Shown in pieces: positions 47,601 through 60,007 of a stretch of DNA of 64,000 nt (positions are counted from its first letter, which is position 1; each line of letters starts with the position of its first letter). Below the pieces are notes generated by a model. That model saw only the letters and a program-made list of their open reading frames with translations. It was not told the DNA's origin and ran no database searches. A program made the position numbers and the translations under genes. The DNA comes from Phallusia mammillata (Eukaryota; Chordata; Ascidiacea; Phlebobranchia; Ascidiidae). Where the stretch lies: positions 124,001-188,000 of the forward strand of contig QLIY01000007.1 of the NCBI GenBank assembly GCA_003260075.1. The letters run 5' to 3'.

Positions 47601-50226
47601 TTTGAAACTTAAATCGAACGAAACCATTTCAGAGGTAATTTCATCCAGCAAAATTTACTAATTTACCAAACTTATTTAAAAGTTTTCAAATCTGTCCGTA
47701 GACCAGGCGGCAAAGTTACGGCAAAGCTATCCGAGTTGTAAGTCGGACTTTTTAGGTCGGTATTACCCTAAAGTGCAAAATAAAACCGGATTGATTCGAG
47801 TCAGACTCAGACTTAACAGTCGTCAATATCGACGGAAACGATAGGAATCTATAAAGTCGGACTAGGCTTTTCAGGTCGGGTTTGATTCGGGCCTGATTTC
47901 ACACCCAGGCCCATTTGTGTCGTCATCAATTTTTAGGCCTATAATTTGGTCTTTCTTTTTTAGTTCGGGGTAGGTTTGGTTTTAGGCTTGTACTTTTGGG
48001 TTTGAGACCCTTTGAAACTCTGGTATCAAAAACAATGGGATTCCGTAAATTATGCTTCATTACTTACCAGGAAAGGGCCCTTTGCCTTCAGGAAGAAACA
48101 GGACCCCATAAAGACCGTCCGTGTTTATTTCAATTCGTCTCACACCGTTGGCCATAAATCGCCTTTGAACCGATTTTGTGGCAACAAACTGTCCGTCATT
48201 GGCTTTGTGCATCGCTCTCAGCTCATCCAGTTTTCGGATTTCACGTTCGACCACACAGAAATCGTACACTCTGTGATTGAGCGCACTTTTGCAAGCGAAC
48301 CGAATTCCTTCCTGGTGACAAAATGTACAAACTCAGCAACATGTAAATGTTACGCGCACGCAGCAAAAAGGTCGCGGAAAAATGTGGGAAGCAATTGTAT
48401 CATTTTTCCTATCTAACTGGAAAACATTTTTCGGTTCACAAACTTAAAACGAAAATTAGGGTTTTTATGTGTAAACGTTGTCCAGGGTGCCAAGAAAATT
48501 TCCTTTAAAACCAAACAGGCTAAATGAAAAGTTTAAACCAGGTTTTCCACTGGAACATAACAATGCCATGAACAGCTTTGCGTGGGTGTCTCGATTTTAC
48601 AAAATGAAAACATGTCCTGTGTTTTTGCACTGCGGCATTACTTTTTGGTGTTTTGGTCAACAAAGGCGCGCCAACTTGTCGTGTCGTTCGCCAATTACGG
48701 CTAGCCTCTGTGTGGCAGGTTTGTCAATAACCTTGTTTTAAGTGACCACAGGTGAAATACAACCATTTTCCAAGCTTAAGGTGGCTTAAACGTTGCTTAA
48801 AACACCGTTTTTTCAATCTTGAGTAAGGTCACCCAAATGAGCCGTTGAATTGGTTTTGTGAGTCAACGACCACTAACGAAACACAAAAACTCCATATTTT
48901 GTTTTAGTGAAAAAGTCAATTTAAAGAAGCACTTGCTTTAGTGTTTAGTCCATTGGTTTGATGATAAAGAGCGACTAACTCAGAAAACGGCCAATGAGGT
49001 CTCATATGTGCAGCTGGTGACGAAAGATCGGCCGTATTGGCTAGTGTAGCCATGTGGGTCGAAACAGTATGCACTGCCTGCAGCCTATCATATTGGCTTG
49101 ATACTTTTACATTGAATCAATATTGGTTGGAGATAAAGTAACAAATTTGCAATTGTTTGTATAATACCTATTTGAACGCAAAAAAACTTAACTTTAAAGC
49201 ACTCAAATCATTCTTGCTTTAAACTTGCTATTCTTTCAAACAGTAACGTTAGGTTTTCTTCTAGGTTACTTTAACAGCAAGTAACCTAGCCAAAATGTCG
49301 AAGATATATTTTTAGTTTTCGGTTGCCCTCCCGCGTGAAAGTTTTGCATCAGACTCTAGATTCTAGAGGGAGAAACAATGCCAGTTTCACAGCCCCATGG
49401 TTGACCCAGGGGAGAAATCCCCCTTTTCAGTAATCTGACACCTGGGACAACGCAACCGACTGCTCCCCACGCAGAACCCTGTTGATGTTCCGTTCGCGCC
49501 GCCAAATACTTTTGCTATGACGGATTTTCTAAACAAGCCGCCCTGTGAGAACTGAATTGTGAATTTGTTTACAAAGGATTCGATTAAAACCAATTGTTGA
49601 TTACAAAACTAACCTTTTGAACGCTTTTTTATTGATTAAGTTGTAATAGATATGCAATCACTGATACCACAGAAAATAAAAGTTTGGACAAGTTCCAAAA
49701 CCAGTCGTGGATTCAAATCCCACCTTAACCTAGTTTTTTAGCCTACGCCTTGCCATGGGATAATGTTTGAGAAACAGCTTGATTCGGAAAACGCCTATAA
49801 ATGACTGGCATACTGTGATATAATCAATGAATCGATTGCCTTTTAGCGGAAAGGGCTTTACACAATTTGTGCAAGGCAGCGCTAGCGATACCGGAAATCA
49901 ATTTTAAAGTAACATCACCAACGCAAAGTAAAATCAACGTACTTTTTCGGTTTCTGAATAAGCTTGCATGGACCAAAACAATCCCATTTGTTCCACACCA
50001 GAGTAGGAACCACCCAAACTGGCGTCCTTGGCCAAATCAACTGTCCCTAAAAGAACCACAAAAATAAACAAATAACTTTTGCAAACTTTGTGTTTGATTG
50101 CATGCTTTAGGTGGCGTTTATCTTTACCTGATTGTGACGATTTGTAGATTGCAAAACTTTCGAATATCACATCTTCGGATGTTGGCACCACAGCATATAT
50201 CGTTACCAGCTGGTTTGGCGACAAAC
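44693..50226 (-). CDS. G4: BAAT-like acyl-CoA amino-acid N-acyltransferase/thioesterase with Cys nucleophile (first exon not found)
   Basis: Exons (minus) 50226-50128, 50046-49943, 48311-48068, 46027-45789 and 45232-44693 (stop TGA) join in phase. The first three form the N-terminal Bile_Hydr_Trans-type domain (YSGVEQMGLFWSM, GLYGVLFLP, GKGPFPG). The last two form the alpha/beta-hydrolase BAAT C-terminal domain: FGGYPGVLEFKS, a nucleophile elbow GICKGAQ, FIAGSDD (acid) and EAGHMLEPPYSP (histidine). Cys at the elbow is the BAAT state; thioesterases of the family carry Ser. An intron falls immediately after KGAQ, where G1-G3 have none. The first exon (start Met, about 25 residues) could not be identified right of 50226. 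Probable role: conjugation of CoA-activated bile or fatty acids to an amino acid, or CoA-ester hydrolysis. Substrate is unknown. Confidence 0.85.
46028..48067. other. G4 intron, no gene recognised
   Basis: Contains a degenerate dispersed repeat (47735-48005). Short frames on both strands lack family features. Confidence 0.5.
47735..48005. repeat. Degenerate dispersed repeat copy in G4
   Basis: 'ggtcgggtttgattcgggcctgatttcacac' type words within the intron beside G4 exon 4. Other copies: 44430-44590 and 45560-45700. Confidence 0.4.
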
Positions 50227-53159
50227 CTAAACAGCAATAACAACACGTATTAGCATTTTTACACTTGTACAGATGTTTTGTGTAATTTGCATGTTGGGTC
50301 TTAATTTTTGTACAGGCAATGTTGGGAAACAATGGCGATAAACAAAGAAATACGTTAAACAAAGAAGTAAACACTTAAATTAGCCAAAATATATTTATGA
50401 TTTTGTGCAAAACACAGTCTGGCAGAAAATGATGACAACTCATATTTAATCACAAATGTTTCATCAATTGCTCATGTAATTTTTGTTACTATGACAATAC
50501 AATCAATCTTCAGGCAAAATTAGATGTAAGTCAAAGACACAAATAAAGTTGAAACGGTCACGTTTTTGGACCTGTGTTAAGCCTCCACGTTGTCGACCAC
50601 CTAACACCAAATGATCTGCTATTCACGTGATAACACCTGCGCGTTGGTGTCTTATTTCGTGAAACTTGACAAGTTTGTTACAAACGTAATTTCGTGTTTT
50701 GTGCGACCGTCAGAGATTTTCTTTCGACGAAAGTCTTGAATAGGTCCTTTGTTAACGATGAATTACAAAGGGTCATTTAGTATTGCATAAACAACTCTCC
50801 AAAAGTTGATGTAATTTACTTTCACGACAATGAATATGCTTTTTACCCCGATTTTGTTACAAGTTCATTATGGAGTTTATGCGCCAAGTTACCACTTGTA
50901 AAGTTACCTAATGTGTGCAACGACATGCCACACACGTTATAGACTCGTACCATATTTTGCAGTATCGACGTGTGCTAATTGCCCGCACCGAGGGTAATTT
51001 GCCAGACAAGCAACAACATCAGCTACATTAAAGTGTTTACAAAATCGTGAGTCTTTAGAGTGTTCACCCACCATGAATTGAAATAGGTATCTTCTCGTCA
51101 AACTGGCTCGAATTTGGCATTGCAATATAACGACCAGTACGTGTCATCTTGTGGCCTTGAAGATTTTTAACCTCTGATAGCACAGAAGCGCAACTTACTT
51201 GTAAACATAGCTCTGCAAAATCAAGGCATATTCATGTAAACATTGTAAAGGGCCTTCTGAACGTCGTTAATGTGAGGAACTGTTTAAACTGGTTTAAATA
51301 ACTAATACAATTGTGTTGTTATGTTTCTGTCACAAAACGAAAAACGACCACTCAAACGTTGGAAAATTCTTTACACATTCTACCTTAACTGCCAAACTAA
51401 TTCGTCACACAGACGTGTATTAATAGCATAGTATACCTTGAATAACATAACACCAAATAATAAACCATAACAGAATAGGCAACCCAAAAATCTACTTATC
51501 ATAATTTTTAACATACAGAACCTTCCATTGTGCTACTGTGCTACCAAATAACTTCCCATGACAAAACCGAAACATTTTTTAAGCTTAGAACTCACAAAAA
51601 CCGTTTTTCGTAACTCGCGTTGTGGAAACTAACTTACAAACAGCGCGCAGAGTGCAGAGTGCAGAGGTATTTATGGGGTCGTGGAGAAAATCCCCCCTCA
51701 CGTGCCAGCTGGGTGACGTTTTGGACTCAAACTTCACGTGACAAAAACGGCGCTGAGAGATAAACCAAATCCGGGGGCTTTTAGTGGAAAGTTTTCGCAT
51801 TTTATGGGGGTTTATTTTACGTGACAACATGCACTTTGTGGGGCTGTAGATTTTTTTCGTTCTGCATCAGGTTTCGGTTGCGGCATAACTGGGTCAAGTT
51901 AAGTCTTTCTATATTTTTAGCAACATATACTACTTGTGGCATTTCACATTAAACACAAAGTATTTTGATGCAGTATTTTTGGATCACATTATTAAATTTC
52001 AATTGTGTTCAATGTCAGTGAGGTTGGCAATGGCGGTCGAGGCAACCTTAAAACCCACAGAAGTAAAATTATGATGCAAAACAACTATCCTGTGGTAGAA
52101 AAAACATTGTTTGCTTTGCAGAAAAACTTGTGTTTCTGCCTCAAAATCGTGGCGTACGACTTGTAAAGCCACAATGGATTTGGTTAATTCGAATATGTTT
52201 GTTGGTAAAACTGCTGTTTACTCAGTTTCGCTGCGAAACTAATTCAGCCGTTGCATCACAAATACTTAAGTTACTGCATTGTTGCAAACATTTGGGGATC
52301 AATCAAAAAATGAAAACGATGATGTAAAACTGAAATAGGCCTGTAAATACACAAATGGTCGACGTTTCGACGTCCGCACAGGACGACTTCATCAGGATAA
52401 TGGCATATCATGAAAGACAAATTTCTTATAAAGCGACAATTGCAACCAAACGCACACATAAAATGTAAATAAATATGGATTTTAGTCCGTTTTTCATGCA
52501 GTAAAGGAAAAGTCGTATGCCTATTTCATAATTAGATCTAAGAAACAGTAAAAGGCAAGTTTGCGGGACAGCAATATTACTGTTTTGCTTTGTAAACCCG
52601 CAATCAACCGACTAATGCCGTCACGCTATGTTTTCAAGGCAACGGTTTTCGCGACACGTAAAATACCAGACATCAAAATTCCCCTTTTGCGAAGCCAAAT
52701 TGGCTTCGCCCCACTGCAAAGCGGTTTTCTGCCCTGGACTTATTTGTGTTCAAAAATTTCCATGCCGTCTTCGCCAATAGTGAGGAAGCGTTGGTATGGT
52801 GTATTTTTAGGTGAAACTTTGGCACTGATAAAATTACACATGAATACAGAATATACCCGGTACCTTCTAAAGCTGCAAGTCCAAGACAGTAGGTACGCGC
52901 AACTTATAAGCCAGTACGGGCTTTTCTACTTTTTTGAAAAATGCACACGTTAGGGCTATTGAGGTTGGGGTGAGAGTTTGTAAATCTCCTATAGCCTACG
53001 CGGGCTTGAAGCAGACTTTTCACGGGCTTGGCGCTGGCTCAGTATGAGCTACGTTGGCTTATTGGGCTGTAACAAATATGATTTGTGTGTTTAGTTTTTG
53101 GAATCGAGATTTCGCACGTTGCAACCATGGGTATGGTCGTATATGCATTTTTGTGTTTG
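50227..53159. other. G4 5' region; first exon expected here but not identified
   Basis: G4 needs an upstream exon ending in phase 1 with a motif like SMSDxPV. None was found. Includes a perfect 10-bp hairpin at 52689-52709. The 130-codon plus frame at 52561-52953 shows no recognisable domain. Confidence 0.45.
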
Positions 53160-53570
53160 GAACGATGATTCGTTTCGGCCCATACAAAATTCGTTTCGAA
53201 AATTAACAATTCGTTTCGAAACACTTTGGAAACAAATTGGTTCCATTCAAATTGTTTGTTATGTAGCAGTTTTTTTTTCAAATGACATTTGAAACACTTC
53301 ACAGGAAACGATTTGTGGACTTCAATTTGTTACCACATTGTCACTAGAGGGCAGAAGAGAGCATTTTAAAAACATATATTTTTTCAATGATTTTTGAATC
53401 GTTTAAAACCGGTGTCGAGTTCAAAACGTCCTACTTATGTTGTTTCCAATATTAATATAGTTATAAAAACGGCTTTAAAATAACAATACTTCTCTCTAAC
53501 AATTCGTTTCCAAAGCGTTTCAGAAACAAATTACTGCTTAACAAATTGTTTCCATATTTTACAATTTGTC
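53160..53570. repeat. Degenerate repeat of 'aattcgtttcgaaa' motif
   Basis: The motif or its close variants (attcgtttc, caaattgtttcc) recurs about eight times on both strands. It lies between G4 and G3. Confidence 0.45.
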
Positions 53571-53839
53571 GCCCGTTTTCGTTGTAAAAGATGAAACTAT
53601 TACTGCGTTGGTTTGTACAATTATCGGTGCTAATCGTTTGATTCTATTTGAATAAGATCATACAGACAAAATAAGGAAACAATAAATCTGATTTGGTAAA
53701 CTACCAAAAAGTGTGGAACGTTACACGGGCTAAACGGTTGTAAATGGCACCCGAAAAACTCTTTCGTCAGTCTGATATTGCCAAAATTAGAAATCAACAA
53801 GTAATTAAAGAGTTTCATGTACAAAGTGCACTGTTAATG

Positions 53840-56344
53840 TTATAGTAAAGATCTTTGGAGATTTTTTCGCAAAAACAAAATCTGTTTTTTCCATGAATCT
53901 TCTTGTGCCTTACAATGAGGCGCCATTTTTCCACCCCAAAGCAATAAGGTAGGTTCACGGAGTAATCCTCTCACTACACTTTTCTCAGTATGAGGGCCAT
54001 ACGGCGGCTCTAAAAGATGTCCAGCTCCTGGGTACCTTAAGATTTCAAAGTTGGGGTGCTTGGCCAACTTTAAAAGCTTATGTGAGCGATTGACATAGTG
54101 CTCAGAACGTGTATCATCATCAGAAAGACTAGCAATAAACATAAATGCCACATCTTTTCTTTCATAGTATCTGATTACAGAATCTTCTGGGGGTATAGCT
54201 GTCATGCCATAAGATGTATCAAAGAAAGGACAAATAAATCTGGCTGATACTCCTTCAGTGGAACTGGGATCTTCTTCATTAAAAAACCAATCTGGACCTT
54301 CATAAACCTTATCCTTGTATGTCAATGCTGCATGGCTTATGTATGTAGTACCATTGATACATATTAAACACCTTACTAGTGGTAAGAAATGTGCCATAGC
54401 AGTTCCAAGAAAACCACTAAAGGATAGAACAATTACTCCTACTCCAGAGGACTTTTGCACCTTTTCAGAGTTTAACAAAAAGTTTATAGCATGTTCAAAA
54501 TACTCAAGCTTTACAACCCATTCATCTGTTTCACTTAAAAACAATTTTGGAAGGCCAGGAGCACCATAATATGCCAGTGCAAGTGCGACAAATCCATGTG
54601 AGGCCAAAAGTGAAGCTTTAAACTCCATGGTACCAGGATTAGATCCAAACATAGAAATAACAGCTGGAGACGAAATGGAATTGTTAAATTTACTCTGGTT
54701 AACCTGTTTAGATTTTATGCTCATATTAAGAAAACAATTTGTCAGCTAACCAAAGTTCAATACAGCAAGAAATCAAATTTTTAACTATTTAAGGCAGTGG
54801 TTCTCAATCTTGTACGAATCGCGTACCACCTGACAACTTTTTCTATCGCTGTGTACCACCTAAACCCTATTTGAATAAGTAGACCAAGAAATAGGCCCAT
54901 TTTCTCAACCTTGTTAGCATATATTTAGCTATTTCAAGAGGATGTCCAAAACACAAGTTTCATCCAAACCAGGGCTGATCAGTTTTGTTAGTTGAATTTC
55001 AATTTTAGATAGGACTTAAATGAAGTAACAGCTTAAATTCGGTTAGGTATATCACAGAAAGCTACTCGCGTACCACCTGAAAAGTTCCAGCGTACCACTA
55101 GTGGTATGCGTACCACAGTTTGAGAACCACTGATTTGAGGTAAATAGTTGATTGATATGTGCAAAGTGGTATGAATGACCTACTGTGTTTATAACATCTC
55201 GCAAAATACCAATAAACATTTACTGGTAGATGCAACCCTTCTGTACCTGGAAAAGGTCCTTTACCAGCAGGAATAAACAAGGTTCCATGTAAACCATGTT
55301 CCTTAACAGTAAGTAGAATTCGTTTAGTTCCGGTTTCCATAAACCATCTGTTGATTTGAATGGATGCTATTTTATTTTCTTCCCAAATTATATCAGTCCG
55401 CATCTTATGGAGTTCATCAAGATTTTCAATTTCAACATTGTATACACAGATTGTAACAACTAAGGGAGTGGTGACATCAAGTTTCAAGAATCTTGCATGT
55501 GGGGTCTAAAAGTAAAATGTGTTACTTGAAAAAAGGCAAAAATATATCTAGTCTGGTTAACACTCACCTAATTGTTTGATTGGTGCTGAATTACAGAATT
55601 TACTCATATGATGTTTTTCACACACAAAGCAACATGGTTCAAATTAACATACAGCAATGGTTAGTTGATAATAACAACATATCTATAAGGCAAAGGAGGC
55701 TATGGTCTAAAACTCTAAAACATAAATGCTGACTTTGGTTAGGTGACAAAAGTTACACAAAAATAAAAAAACAATTGTTATCGTGCAAACAATTTCATTG
55801 AAAAACAAAACAAATTTCCAGTTTTCAAATTATTATCTACCAAGCCAAAAGTATATAGTGTTGGAATTTGTTAATGTTATAATTGGTTGAAATTAGTTTT
55901 TATGAAAGCTTTCAATTTTATCTATCTACACACAAGCTAACCTTGTTGGCAGGAGAACTTTCCATGGACCAAAACAATCCCATTGGCTCAACTCCTTCAT
56001 AACTTCCCCCCAAAGCACAGTCTTGCTCCAGATTTATACAGCCTTTACATCATACTGAAAGTTTCATTTCAGCTTTTATTGTAGAAAGGGTTGGTACAAA
56101 CCTTGTCTATCAGCTTTATATTTTACAACACATTCAAATAAACTTTTCGGCTGAGTTCTGGTAAATGAATGCAATGTGTAGACTTGATGTTTCTCCAGCC
56201 CTAAATAAACCAATATAAGAGTTCTGTATTGAGTTCTGCTGAATATATTAATGTGTTAATATATTCATGCTTACCTTGTATTTTGATGGAAATGGGCTGA
56301 TCTGACATACTGTCAGTATGGTTGCATATAACTTTTGGTTTCAT
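53840..56344 (-). CDS. G3: BAAT/ACOT family acyl-CoA thioesterase-like protein
   Basis: Exons (minus) 56344-56275, 56200-56102, 56042-55942, 55505-55247 and 54663-53840 (stop TAA) give 450 residues with matching phases. The N-terminal domain shows [26 protein letters not shown] and [14 protein letters not shown]. The C-terminal hydrolase domain is in one exon: [32 protein letters not shown] (nucleophile region with Ser rather than Cys), FIASLSDDD (acid) and [12 protein letters not shown] (His). The family's usual G-x-S-x-G elbow reads V-L-S-F-S-G. A hAT MITE lies in the last intron. Likely soluble; the C-terminus NLQRSLL lacks an obvious SKL-type peroxisomal signal. Confidence 0.9.
54795..55132. 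mobile_element. hAT-type MITE in G3 intron 4
   Basis: Termini CAGTGGTTCTCAAT / TTTGAGAACCACTG, with 7/8 duplication atttaagg/atttgagg. The interior repeats 'gcgtaccacc'. Confidence 0.88.
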
Positions 56345-56988
56345 TGTTAAAGTTTAAAATTTAGAACTTAAATCTGGAAACACAAAGGTTTTTTAAAACA
56401 GTTGATTTTGGGCTGTTGTTTTCATTACTTCTGAATATGTTTTACGACAACAAATTATTAATCTAAATCATGTAGTAGTAAATCAAAGATAAAATCCTAA
56501 AGTGTTGCTACTAAGCCATGACAGTAAAAAAAACACTTAATAGGTTACACATGGATAAGAGAGTAACTGCATATACATAACATATGCAATACAAGAGCAA
56601 AATTACATTAAACACATTATTGCATTAAAAAAATATTTTAATGTGGATGACCGCTAAACGTATTCAATTGCGAAGAAAACAAAATTCAGAAATAATCGCT
56701 TGAGTGCAGTCACAACTTTGTTTAGCCTGAAGTCATCCACCGTTTATTTAACATATGTACGCAGATATTTATTTTGCTTAAGTAATAGATAACTGTAGTA
56801 GGTGAAAACAAAAAAACAGGAATAAAAATTGTCTACATGTTAAATAAACTGTGTACTGATGGTAAATGCATATACATATACTGATGGTAAACTTAGATAT
56901 ACAACTCTAGCCTCCATCGCTCATAGTCTCTGGTGACATGTGATTATATTATATACTGATAAAGTGATCACTGATGAATGCATAGTTG
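56345..56988. other. Spacer between G3 and G2
   Basis: About 640 bp, A+T-rich. It must hold the G3 promoter and the G2 3' end. No clear element seen. Confidence 0.5.
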
Positions 56989-59479
56989 TTACATTTTAAC
57001 ACAGTGTACAAGATTGTTTCGCAAGAATTGTACTTGCTTTTTCCAAGCATCCTCCTGTGCTTTACAGTGGGGCAGTGCTACCCCACCCCAACACAGCAAA
57101 CTTTCAACCCCAACAGTTCCTTTTAACACAGAAGACCTATGGTGTACAATGTATGGGGGTTCTAAAAGGTGACCAGCACCTGGGTATCTTAATATTACAT
57201 AGTTAGGATGCTTTGCCAATTGCAGTAACTTTTGTGTGCGATTCGCATAGTGCTCTGAAGGGGTGTTCTCATCATCTAAGGATGCAATGAACATATATGC
57301 AACATCCTTGCGATTATAAAACTTCATTGAAAGATCTTCAGGGCCAGGAGCAGTAAGAGAATATGAGCTTTTAAAAAACTGACATAACCCTCTTAACACA
57401 CTGCTATCTGAGTTGGGTTCAAAGTCTTCACTCATTTCCCAGTTTTCAGGGGCAAAAGTCATGCCCTTGTATGTCAAATTAACATATGCTGGATGAGTTA
57501 CAGCATTTTGAAGTAATAAACATCTAACTTCCGGTATAAAAGTTGCCATAGCGATACCAATGAATCCACTGAAAGATAGAACCATTACTCCAACCCCACT
57601 GGGTGCATCAACTTTTTCATGGTTCAAAAGGTATTTAACTGTGTTTTCAAAGTACTCCAGTTTCAGTGTCCATTCTTCAGTCACACTTAAAAACAGTTTT
57701 GGGAGCCCAGGTGCACCGAAATATGCAAGCGCAAGAGCAGCGAATCCATGCGATGCTAACAATGATGCTTTGTATTCCATGGTTCCAGGATGGCTTCCAA
57801 ACATTGTAATAACAGCTAAAGGGGGGGGGGACCAGGCGCACCGAAATATGCTAGTGCAAGAGCAGCGAATCCATGCGATGCTAGCAAGGATGCTTTGTAT
57901 TCCATTGTTCCAGGATGGGTTCCAAACATTGTGATAACAGCTAAATAATAAACACAACATTGATAGTCAGATAAAAAAGCAAATATAATAGTATTAGAAA
58001 TGTAAATGTATAAGTCACATAGGGCCTTATAATATGGTGTAGCTGCAGCATGTTCAGCCATTATCCACCAATTGTGCCCTTTACTGTTTTGCACTCCCTT
58101 AATGATATATTGTTTATTGACTTGGTGATTATTCTAGTGCTATTGTGTCGCTATGTGTTCTTTCATCAAGCGCAATGAACTGAACTCAACAAAAAGCAAC
58201 AATTATCAATACAAAAAAGTTATAACCCATGATTAACCTGGAAAAGGCCCTTTCCCTGTAGGGATGAACAATGTTCCACATACTCCATGTTTTTTGACAG
58301 TTAGTTTAATTCGTTTTGTTCCAGGTTTCATGTACCATCTATTAATCACCGTTGAAGCAACTTTGTGTTTATCCAAGGTTTTTTCAGTTTGCATAGTTTG
58401 AAATTGCTCAAAGGTGATTTCGCAATCATAGATGCACAGGGTAGGGGGGGGGGAAGGGATGAACAATGTTCCACATACTCCATGTTTTTTGACACTTAGT
58501 TTGATTCGTTTTGTCCCAGGTTTCATGTACCATCTATTAATCACCGTTGAAGCAACTTTATGTTTATCCAATGTTTTTTCAGTCCTCATTGTTTGAAATT
58601 GCTCAAAGGTGATTTCGCAATCATAGATGCACAGGGTAACTTCCAATGGAGTGGTAACATCTAGTTTGGCAAATCGTGGATATTTATTCTGTAAACAAAA
58701 TAAAAAACTACCAGAATGACTACTAAGAGAAGACTAAATTTGCGAGACAAAACTAAATTTACCAAAACTATTTATCAGCTTAGATATTGATAGAAGTACA
58801 TTGTTGTCATTGTTTATTTTGTGTTTTGAAATAATGACTTTTGTGTTAATAACTTAACCAATGTTACCATTCTTACCTTGTTTGTGGGAGAAGGTTTCAT
58901 TGACCAAAAAATGCCCATTGGTTCAACCCCAGTGTAGTTTCCATTTGTAGCTTCACTTTTGTCCAAATCAATCACCCCTGAACAATGCTTAAATCTCAAA
59001 GTGTTTTTGTAATTATTGCAACATTATAAATAACAAAAATTGCATTAAAAACACACATATTTAAACATTAAAGTATCCTAATCCCACGATCATGTTAAAC
59101 ATAACATTCTCACCCTGACTGTCAGCTTTATAGTTTACAACACACTCAAAAAGATCAGATGATGGTTTGGCAAAGGAATGAAGGGTATAAGTCTTTTCTG
59201 GATGAAGACCTGCAAACACATTACAATACTCAGTTGTAATCTGCTGCCATGTTTACTAATACTGATAAGAAACTTGGTTATGAATTTTTGATTAGTGGAA
59301 ATTAGGTTGAGGAATTACAAAAGAAAAAGTTGTAAAAAACCTTGCAATAAACGCATGAAAAACAAGATTGTGGCAAAACAATGTACCATAGTTGCTGTAC
59401 CTTCTATTTTAATGAGGACTGGGTCATCTGACATGCTATCTATCTGACTGCACAGGATCTTGGGATTGTGTTTTTCCAT
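56989..59479 (-). CDS. G2: BAAT/ACOT family acyl-CoA thioesterase-like protein
   Basis: Exons (minus) 59479-59401, 59209-59114, 58977-58877, exon 4 58688-58238 and exon 5 57815-56989 (stop TAA). Removing the allelic repeat in exon 4 leaves 256 nt as in G1, and the protein is then about 452 residues. Motifs match G1: SMSDDPVLIKIEG, VEPMGIFWSMKPSP, HGVCGTLFIPTGKGPFPG, then VLSFSGFIGIAMA, FIASLDDENTPSEHYAN and [12 protein letters not shown]. Exon 4 contains a 195-nt repeat across a G10 tract (58444-58453) and the start of exon 5 is repeated at 57831-57940 across another. Both look like allelic joins. The exon 4 repeat happens to stay in frame. Confidence 0.88.
57703..57955. other. Duplicated start of G2 exon 5 around G10 (57821-57830)
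   Basis: About 110 bp, including the acceptor of exon 5, is repeated with a few differences. Confidence 0.8.
58254..58650. other. Duplicated G2 exon 4 segment around G10 (58444-58453)
   Basis: About 190 bp of coding sequence is repeated, with only silent or conservative changes visible. Confidence 0.8.
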
Positions 59480-60007
59480 GGCTAAGTGTAAATTTAACAT
59501 AAATTCTACCAAATATACATGCCTGGAAAGAGGTAAATATTAAGTTGGATATAAAGACAGTCGACATGTAATGAAATAAACACAATGCAATAATGCCAGT
59601 TTAGCCAAAAAATAATTAAAGCAAAAAGAGAAAATGAATGGTAAACAACTTAGATTTGTCATAATTGTACCTGAAAGGCCTACACAAAAAACACAGTTTG
59701 GGAACCGATGTCAAAGTAACTTATTGCAATCAACACACTGACCATATGACACAATAATCTGTACTAAAACAATGTAAGACAAGATACAACACTTGCGATA
59801 ATTACTACAGCTGAAAAAAGTGTTTTACATTGGTTTAGGACTGACACACAAAACAAAGTGATATAGGCTAACAATTTATTCCCTGCACAAGACACAGGTC
59901 AAAGTGTTTGATCAAATATTTGCCACAGAATCTATCAAAAATTGTGTAATAAATTCAAGTAGGCAAAGGTAGTTTTCAGGTTGAAAATGACACTTTACTA
60001 CTAGTTG
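59480..60007. other. Spacer between G2 and G1
   Basis: 528 bp with nothing recognisable. It presumably carries the G2 promoter. Confidence 0.5.

Noticed and set aside
49934-50374. A single 146-codon gene on the minus strand
   Set aside because: It is a read-through of two G4 exons (50226-50128 and 50046-49943) and their introns; phase and splice sites support the exon model.
52360-52405. Retroelement remnant marked by 'cgtttcgacgtccgcac' and 'gacttcatcagg'
   Set aside because: The motif resembles sequences found in several repeat types, but no reverse transcriptase or element ends were found nearby.
52561-52953. 130-codon plus-strand frame
   Set aside because: No domain, no splice context, and composition like the surrounding non-coding DNA.
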